This document shows, one piece after another, positions 57,974-64,000 of a DNA stretch of 64,000 bases. The stretch spans positions 372,001 through 436,000 of the forward strand of contig JAOTON010000455.1 in assembly GCA_034440635.1 (NCBI GenBank), in the 5' to 3' direction. The notes below the pieces were generated by a model that saw only the letters and a program-made list of their open reading frames with translations, did not search any database and had not been told where the DNA came from. Position 1 is the stretch's first letter, and the number at the start of each line of letters is the position of its first letter. A program made the translations under genes and the position numbers. This stretch comes from Lepas anatifera (Eukaryota > Arthropoda > Thecostraca > Lepadidae).

Positions 57974-59833
57974 CACGTGAGATGTTCGAAATATTTCTTC
58001 AGTTACACAGGGATTCGCAGGATCACTTATCTGTTGACAGCTGATAACTATTCGGCACCAGCAGTGAGATATGGCTAAGCACAACACAATGCAGTGCTGC
58101 GGGTTAGCTGAAACAAAAGCACTTTTATCACTCATAAATGGGACATGATTGGTTTAACCTTTTTAATTGGAAATATGGGTCTGCTAGTCACGTAGCTTGT
58201 TAATAGGTGGGCGGAAGAACTGGGACAAAATATCCTGCCGTGGGTCTTGATGTGTGAAACCTAACAAATTTGCATACCTTATTCCATTGATAAAACGTGT
58301 TATCAGACGGAGTTTCTGAGTAAATGACTAGAGCTGTGCAATTTATAGATCTGCAGAATACAACATCTAAATAGTTTGTGAGGTCAGGTATATATCAATC
58401 AGGACTATCTTCCTTGTTTTTCTCTCTTATACTTGGTCTTTATATAAATCAAAGACATGACAGACAACATTGAAATAAATAATGAAAAGTATTATTAAAC
58501 ATGTAATATGAATGGTCTATGTCTTATTCAAATGTTAAATATTTCTATAGTAACTTTTTAATGTTTTGCGGTGCTTGACGTAGAAAAGGCGTGAAAATCG
58601 TGCGAAAAAGTAATAGAATAATGCTAACAACTCTAACACACAGACCGAATGTTGACCAATGCAACATAATCTCAGACGTTTGGTGTTCATGTACTCTGCC
58701 AGCAATAACATTTCAGGCACTGTCGGTAGTGGTAGGTATGTCCAATCCATGCCAACATCTCGGACAGTAATGGTAGTGGCACACGCCAAAATCACAACTA
58801 CCGTGTGCCAGCCGCTGCTTATTAGATAAAGTCGCGAACAAAATGCATTCCAGCCATGTTAAAATCGTTTCAAGCTTCATGCAAAATAGTTCAGTAAATA
58901 TATTTGCATCTACCTTTATAAGCTGATGCAGGGAGACGGGGTGGGGGAAAAAACTTTAAACCTCCGATTTTCCAGATTTCTAAAAATTACCGATTATATA
59001 AGAGCCTGAGTGCCCTTATTTAGGGTAACCATGGGCGACTTAAATTTGGAACGATTAGCTCAGCAAACTGGTGATTTACCACTTAGCCACCCATTTCTCT
59101 CTAGGTTTCCAAACATCATCAACAATGTTGATTTGTCAGGGCGGCGTGGCGCGGTGGCCCTGACAAATCGCTGTGGCTGCGGAGGGCGGATCCTCAGGCA
59201 CGATGTAAACTTGATTGTTAAAGTTGGTTACGGGTAGCGCTTGAAGTTAAGCCCTTGTGCTTTTGCGCTGATCGTGTACGACATTGTTTGTAGTGGTCCT
59301 TGGTTTTTAGAAAATAAATGAGTATGAGTATGAGTATCATCGGCACAGGTTAGACTGTGATATATCTGAAGAGCCAACACCTCCATGGAGGAAATGTCTG
59401 TCTGTCTGCGACAGATGCCCACCCTTTGCTTTAGTGGAAGGATTGTACTTCTATCGTGGCATCTGGATCAAAGTGGAGAGCTCACAGGAAATCTCGTTAC
59501 GCCGGATCTTTATTTTTACTTTCACTTGTTTGTGGAAATGTACTAGCAATGTTGCAGAACCTGGCACTTCACAGCATAGGAAGTATGGTTTTTACCAGGG
59601 AGGAATTTACCAGGGATTAGTGATGCAAACCTTGCTCCAGCAGCCCTTTAAGGCTGACCATTGGAAGGCCGTGTAAAATCGATATGTATGCACAATGTAG
59701 GATCTGCACCGGTGGTTGGAGGAGGGGAACGGGGCCACAAATTATGAACAATATGAGTCCAGTATACAAGGTAATTTAAACTGCACGGCATGGCACAGCA
59801 CAGGCACAGGTGCCGCTGATGCGGGGGATAAAT
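57974..59833. other. No supported gene
   Basis: Contains a 13-bp-stem hairpin at 59130-59169 and a retrotransposon-like tail AAATAAATGAGTATGAGTAT at about 59310-59335. A 75-codon frame at 59010-59237 overlaps the hairpin and has no recognisable domain. Confidence 0.4.
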
Positions 59834-60126
59834 TTGTTGCGGCACATGGTCAGATAGGGCTATAGCACGAAAAGCTGTAACTTATTTCCGACAACAACTT
59901 TTAAACACCAACTCCAGCGTTGTCTCAATACTCCACTGGATTCCTTGCTGGACATGTGCTTGGCCTGGACACGCTGGACCAAACTACCTCAAGCGCGTCC
60001 AGGGAGTGATCCGATGCGTCATTGAGACAACGCTGGATCTGAAGCTTTCGAGAACACAAGCTGTTGTCACAAAGAAGTTACAGCTTTTCGCGCTGTCAGC
60101 CCATCTTACCACTTGTCGCCCGAAAG
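59834..60126. mobile_element. ~290-bp palindromic MITE
   Basis: The two halves are inverted copies: CGAAAAGCTGTAACTT at the left faces AAGTTACAGCTTTTCG at the right. CCAGCGTTGTCTCAAT faces ATTGAGACAACGCTGG. Similarity extends outward about 30 bp on each side. It lies about 530 bp upstream of the peptide-gene TATA box. Confidence 0.75.
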
Positions 60127-60385
60127 CGGGCATCAATGTTTGTTCTGTGGCGTGCTCGGACCTTTACATTACCCTGTAAACCGCACTCATTGGTTTTTTA
60201 TATTTTCTTTGTAAAAACAATTTCTAGATTTAGTTGCACCAGGAACGACCGGAGCATTTGGTGTAACTTAAAACTCAAACCAAAGGCTTTGTTCAGAATC
60301 CCCGTTTTTATCCCCAATCTTCAATTCCAACTATCACCGAAGCCTTTCTCCCGTTTCATGACCATAATGGCAAAACGGGCGTCAG

Positions 60386-60501
60386 AAGCCCTCCGTAGGC
60401 GGATCCAGGCGGAACAAGGGGAACGTGCCCCTCAGACCGGATGGCGCCCCCGGAAGGTACCCCCCCCGATCGGCAATCCTGGATCCGCCTACGCAGCCTT
60501 C
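60386..60501. mobile_element. 100-bp hAT-like MITE
   Basis: Perfect 16-bp inverted ends CGTAGGCGGATCCAGG (60394-60409) and CCTGGATCCGCCTACG (60478-60493). The flanking octamers AAGCCCTC and CAGCCTTC agree at 6 of 8 positions. Located about 170 bp upstream of the peptide-gene TATA box. Confidence 0.65.
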
Positions 60502-60553
60502 TCGCTCAGTCTTAGAGCATTGTTGAATGACGACACGTTTACTTCCGTTTCAA

Positions 60554-60697
60554 TGACGTCACATCATGACGCCTTCGTCCGCCAAAACACAGTACAGATA
60601 GCGTTGAGCTGTCGACCCCTGACCCTGGTGACGAGTCGGATGTGTTTCCGATACTCCTCAGTATATAACGGTTCTCAATCTGACCACTACTATCAGT
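60554..60697 (+). promoter_or_regulatory. CRE, TATA box and TCAGT initiator of the repeat-peptide gene
   Basis: TATATAA at 60662-60668 is followed about 33 bases later by TCAGT (60693-60697), the arthropod initiator. Transcription from the A at 60695 would give a 103-base leader to the ATG at 60798. A perfect CRE TGACGTCA lies at 60554-60561, roughly 108 bp upstream of the TATA box. CREB-type sites are common in front of neuropeptide genes, so it fits the proposed product. The assignment is motif-based. Confidence 0.55.
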
Positions 60698-60797
60698 CGT
60701 CTGGTTAGACGTGAGAGAGAAGTAGCAACAAGTCAGGTGGGATACCTTAACGGCTTCAGAGGATAGAAACACCATCGACAGAGCCAGCGCAAGCAGT

Positions 60798-60809
60798 ATG
60801 AAGCTTCTG
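60798..60809 (+). CDS. Repeat-peptide precursor, exon 1 (start of signal peptide)
   Basis: Four codons, ATG AAG CTT CTG (MKLL), followed directly by a GTAAGAA donor. The intron 60810-61239 ends TTTTCAG, phase 0. Splicing joins MKLL to VVAALLVASNSA, making a complete hydrophobic signal peptide. Neither part makes one alone. Exons this short at the start of secreted-peptide genes are common. The position also fits a TATA/initiator pair 100-130 bp upstream. Confidence 0.8.
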
Positions 60810-61239
60810 GTAAGAAGTTATAGATATGTGCTATATTTGTGTTGGCAAAACACACCCCAAAGGATATATTTTGTTTAAGGCTTCCGCCTTTAAAGTTAGA
60901 AACATCTTTTGGCATCATATTTTCCGACTGCTTTGTTTGTAAATCCAATTCTTTAAAGTATTTTTGGGCAGTTTTGATAGACCTGGCCGTCAGTTTCTGG
61001 ATTCACCTACCGCATAACAAACATGTACCATTTTTAATAACCTTTTTATATCCTCATTACTATAATGTTCTCATCACATTTAATATTGTAAATGGGCCAT
61101 CGCATGGACGTTTGAGCATATCTATAAAATGAAATGAAAAGGCATGCGGTGCACTGAAGATATCGTATAAGGCTCAAGAACAAATATTTCCTAGTCTATT
61201 GGAAAATATTGGATGTCTAATAGATATGATAATTTTCAG

Positions 61240-62289
61240 GTGGTTGCTGCCCTTCTTGTGGCCTCGAACTCGGCAGCCGTCAGGCGGCTAGGTCTGAGTC
61301 AAGACGGCACCTACTGGCCAGAGAAGGCCCAGGGAGGCAAACGTCTCCTTGGCCTGAGTCAAGACGGCACCTACTGGCCAGAGAAGGCCCAGGGAGGCAA
61401 GCGTCTCCTTGGTCTGAGCCAAGACGGCACCTACTGGCCAGGGAAGGCCCAGGGAGGCAAGCATCTCCTTGGTCTGAGCCAAGACGGCACCTACTGGCCA
61501 GAAAAGGCCCAGGGAGGCAAGCGTCTCCTTGGCCTGAGTCAAGACGGCACATACTGGCCAGAGAAGGCCCAGGGAGGCAAACGTCTCCTTGGCCTGAGTC
61601 AAGACGGCACCTACTGGCCAGAGGAGGCCCAGGGAGGCAAGCGTCTTCTCGGCCTGAGCCAAGACGGCACCTACTGGCCAGAGAAGGCCCAGGGAGGCAA
61701 GCGTCTCCTCGGCCTGAGCCAAGATGGCACCTACTGGCCAGAGAAGGCCCAGGGAGGCAAGCGTCTCCTTGGTCTGAGCCAAGACGGCACTTACTGGCCA
61801 GAGAAGGCCCAGGGAGGCAAGCGTCTCCTTGGTCTGAGCCAAGACGGCACTTACTGGCCAGAGAAGGCCCAGGGAGGCAAGCGTCTCCTCGGCCTGAGCC
61901 AAGACGGCACTTACTGGCCAGAGAAGGCCCAGGGAGGCAAGCGTCTACTTGGCCTGAGTCAAGACGGCACTTACTGGCCAGAGAAGGCCCAGGGAGGCAA
62001 GCGTCTCCTTGGTCTGAGCCAAGACGGCACCTACTGGCCAGAGAAGGCCCAGGGAGGCAAGCGTCTCCTTGGCCTGAGTCAAGACGGTACTTACTGGCCC
62101 GAGAAGGCTCAGCATGATCGCAGGCGCCCGGAGGGTCTGAATGGACGGCATTTTTACGGAAAGTCTTACAATCCGGAATTGGAGTCCCGGAGAAGTGGAC
62201 ACCGCTGGGAGGGAAGCAACGGTCACCATGGTAGCAGCTCGTCCCACAACCCAGCGTCTCACGGCCAGGACAACAGGGGCCGTCAGTAG
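61240..62289 (+). CDS. Secreted multi-copy peptide precursor, exon 2 (14 repeats with GGKR sites)
   Basis: With exon 1 this gives a 353-residue protein. The order is signal peptide MKLLVVAALLVASNSA, a short AVRR spacer with a dibasic site, then 14 tandem copies of LLGLSQDGTYWPEKAQGGKR (the first lacks one Leu). A His/Ser/Gly-rich tail with DRRR and SRR sites ends at TAG. Each unit ends Gly-Gly-Lys-Arg, so prohormone convertase and carboxypeptidase would release an 18-mer. Amidation could convert its last Gly to leave an Ala-Gln-Gly-amide end. Copy 3 reads PGKAQGGKH and copy 6 PEEAQGGKR. There is no cysteine in the repeats. I do not recognise the peptide in any named family. A secreted structural, adhesive or salivary repeat protein is the main alternative. 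AATAAA follows at 62592. Confidence 0.85.
   Translation: MVAALLVASNSAAVRRLGLSQDGTYWPEKAQGGKRLLGLSQDGTYWPEKAQGGKRLLGLSQDGTYWPGKAQGGKHLLGLSQDGTYWPEKAQGGKRLLGLSQDGTYWPEKAQGGKRLLGLSQDGTYWPEEAQGGKRLLGLSQDGTYWPEKAQGGKRLLGLSQDGTYWPEKAQGGKRLLGLSQDGTYWPEKAQGGKRLLGLSQDGTYWPEKAQGGKRLLGLSQDGTYWPEKAQGGKRLLGLSQDGTYWPEKAQGGKRLLGLSQDGTYWPEKAQGGKRLLGLSQDGTYWPEKAQHDRRRPEGLNGRHFYGKSYNPELESRRSGHRWEGSNGHHGSSSSHNPASHGQDNRGRQ
61285..62110 (+). repeat. 60-bp coding tandem repeat, 14 copies
   Basis: The unit is exactly 60 bp, so the array stays in frame. Copies are nearly identical at DNA level, with differences mostly C/T at third positions (cac/act, ggc/ggt, ctc/ctt). This indicates recent expansion or gene-conversion homogenisation. 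Copy 14 diverges after EKAQ. Confidence 0.95.
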
Positions 62290-62620
62290 TTCACGCAGGC
62301 CGGCATCAGGTGGACCTGACCTGTTCCATATCTTCACTGAAGGATACAAATACCTGTCGTGGATTTTGATATGCAGTGCATTTACTTCTTAGCATTTATT
62401 ACAGCTCTTTAGATGGTGTCGCATTTGTGTCTATGGGTTTTAAAAAGTGGTCGGACTTAAACTCCATATGCTATGCAAGGTTTACCTCACATGTTATCTG
62501 TTTTGATAGTAGGATAGAAGACATGTAATTTGGGATCTCTGACAGAACTAAGTATTTTTATAGAAGAATATTATATTGGTGTATATTTTGCAATAAATCA
62601 ATCAAATACAATACAGATTG
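62290..62620 (+). terminator. 3' UTR and poly(A) signal of the repeat-peptide gene
   Basis: About 300 AT-rich bases after the stop lead to AATAAA at 62592-62597. Confidence 0.5.
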
Positions 62621-63125
62621 TTATTACGTGAATGTTAAAATCATGCTCCTTTCCTCATTTAGCTTTTACCTAGGTGGTGCACATACATGAGCCACCTACG
62701 CGAGGGTGGGGGGGGAATCAGAAGAGACCTGCCTCTCCAAATGGTCGCCAAGAATGCAATGGAAGTCCCGTCAGCCATATCTGTGGACAGAAAATACCAG
62801 AAATAATCACTTCTTTGACCTTAGATGACTTCTCAGAGGCGACAGGCCAAATTCTAAAATTATTTCTTGGGAACTCGTCATGAGTTCATTACATTGCAGT
62901 CATCAAGCTGATATGATGAGACGTGTAAACTGAAAACAGCTTTTATACATTCTTCCCATTGTTTTATAGTGGGGATGTCGTGGTTCTGAACTGAGCTTAA
63001 GTCATAGATACAAACAAATTACAAATTGGGAAGTTGTCACCCTAGATCTCCTGTTGATGCATGACGGGTTTCACATTATTTGGTTGAAATTTGCAAAAAC
63101 AGTGTAAGCTAAAACTTTTATTGGC
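62621..63125. other. Intergenic, nothing recognised
   Basis: Spacer between the peptide gene and the last family-1 element. It contains a short G8 run near 62710. No gene or repeat structure was seen. Confidence 0.4.
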
Positions 63126-63915
63126 CTAACACGCGCTCCGGAGGGGAGGGGGGGACTAGGAGGCCACCCACACCTATTTTTCCTATGTGGCCGGAGAACC
63201 TTTCGCAGCAAAAAAGCTACGTTTCTACACTTGAAAGCATTCAACGGAACATCGATTGGTGAAAGAATGTTGACTTATAGGCTTTCAAAGTCAGAAGTTA
63301 TATTTTGAGAGTGCCGCTATCGCGCGGTCGCACCAACAACACCGCAAAACCGCGATGCACTTTCGACTGCATCGTAGACCAACTGGTGACGTTATAACGC
63401 CATATAAACGAGAGCATATGTCAAGGTCACCTCACATGAAGGGCAGGGTCAAAGTCAAAGTCACAGGTCAAGTTCAAAAATGTTGAGTCAAGGCTCATCC
63501 CCATTTCCCGCCCAATGGTTGCTATGGTACTAGTCATTGTGTAATTATGATGTATATGATTGTGATGTGATAGGTCGATGACCTTAAGGGACTTTGACCC
63601 CAAAATTAGATCAAACATTTTAGGACTTTCTTGTTATGAGTTTGGTCCGTTTTTAGCACATTGCTGACATTTTCGGGCTTAATCATGACATTTCCTGATG
63701 GGTCCCCGGCTTGGTCAAAATTAGACATTTATTATCTTGTTTGACCTTGAACATATTGATCTAGGTCAATCAACATCTATAATGTAGCTTGCTATAGCCC
63801 CCATCTACTCCCCAACCAGTGTTTAAAAGCATTTTAGCTTCCGAAATCTAAGGGGAGTCAACCAGGCGCCTGCAATGCGAGTTAGCGCCAGACCCTTCTC
63901 AAGTGTTAGTGTTAA
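63126..63915 (+). mobile_element. TTAA-flanked element, family 1, copy C
   Basis: The left end CTAACACGCGCTCCGGAGGG and right end GTGTTAGTGTTAA enclose the same ordered blocks as copies A and B: GTGGCCGGAGAACC, CATCGATTGGTGAA, GACTTATAGGCTTT, the AGGTCA run, TTGACCTTGAACATATTGAT and AGCTTCCGA. Non-coding. Confidence 0.8.
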
Positions 63916-64000
63916 CGCCATCTCCAAGATGATGGTGTGAGCCGAAATTGGTCGAGTATTATAGGTATGATGCGACACAAATCGATACCGTCTGAAAAGT

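Noticed and set aside
60064..60708. 214-codon frame upstream of the peptide gene
   Set aside because: Runs through two MITEs and the TATA box; no domain.
61288..61902. Long open frame on the minus strand across the peptide repeats
   Set aside because: A 60-bp repeat with no stop in one antisense frame stays open in every copy. There is no signal peptide or start context, and the sense strand has a full gene model.

Overview
The window reads as nuclear DNA of a repeat-rich invertebrate, most likely an arthropod. It has widely spaced genes with GT-AG introns, many small inverted-repeat transposons, tRNA-derived SINE-like sequences, and an arthropod-style TATA plus TCAGT initiator in front of one gene. 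Crustacean or chelicerate is possible; the class cannot be fixed from the sequence alone. There is no sign of bacterial operons, CRISPR or prophage.

Four protein-coding loci can be supported, all on the + strand. (1) An intronless stearoyl-CoA (delta-9) desaturase at 32753-33763 lies behind a GC-rich promoter region with four CACGTG E-boxes. (2) A complete 3.4-kb hAT-like DNA transposon at 35321-38709 has a perfect 8-bp target duplication. It carries a transposase-like gene broken by one stop and one frameshift. (3) A two-exon FTSJ3/Spb1 rRNA 2'-O-methyltransferase gene spans 43482-48664. Its long second exon is interrupted by four apparent +1 shifts, all at G or C homopolymers. (4) A two-exon secreted repeat protein at 60798-62289 has a signal peptide split by an intron, then 14 copies of a 20-residue unit, nearly all ending in GGKR. 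This is the layout of a neuropeptide or peptide-hormone precursor, and I do not recognise the peptide.

The first 31 kb and the gaps between genes are mostly repeats. There are three families of TTAA-flanked inverted-repeat elements. Two of them are loaded with AGGTCA / TCAAGGTCA nuclear-receptor half-sites. There is a series of hAT-like MITEs with CAGGGGCG-type ends and 8-bp target duplications. The largest of these (16340-20984) encloses a 3.8-kb satellite with a ~520-570-bp higher-order period. Other repeats include a 41-bp minisatellite, several short tandem arrays, a LINE-like 3' end with an (ATTG)n tail, and a SINE inside the FTSJ3 intron. One family-2 element is nested inside a family-3 element.

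The genes do not form a pathway: lipid desaturation, ribosome biogenesis and peptide secretion are unrelated neighbours. Long stretches at 1.7-5.0, 24.8-28.9, 29.4-31.7, 38.7-43.4 and 50.2-53.2 kb hold no gene I can support.
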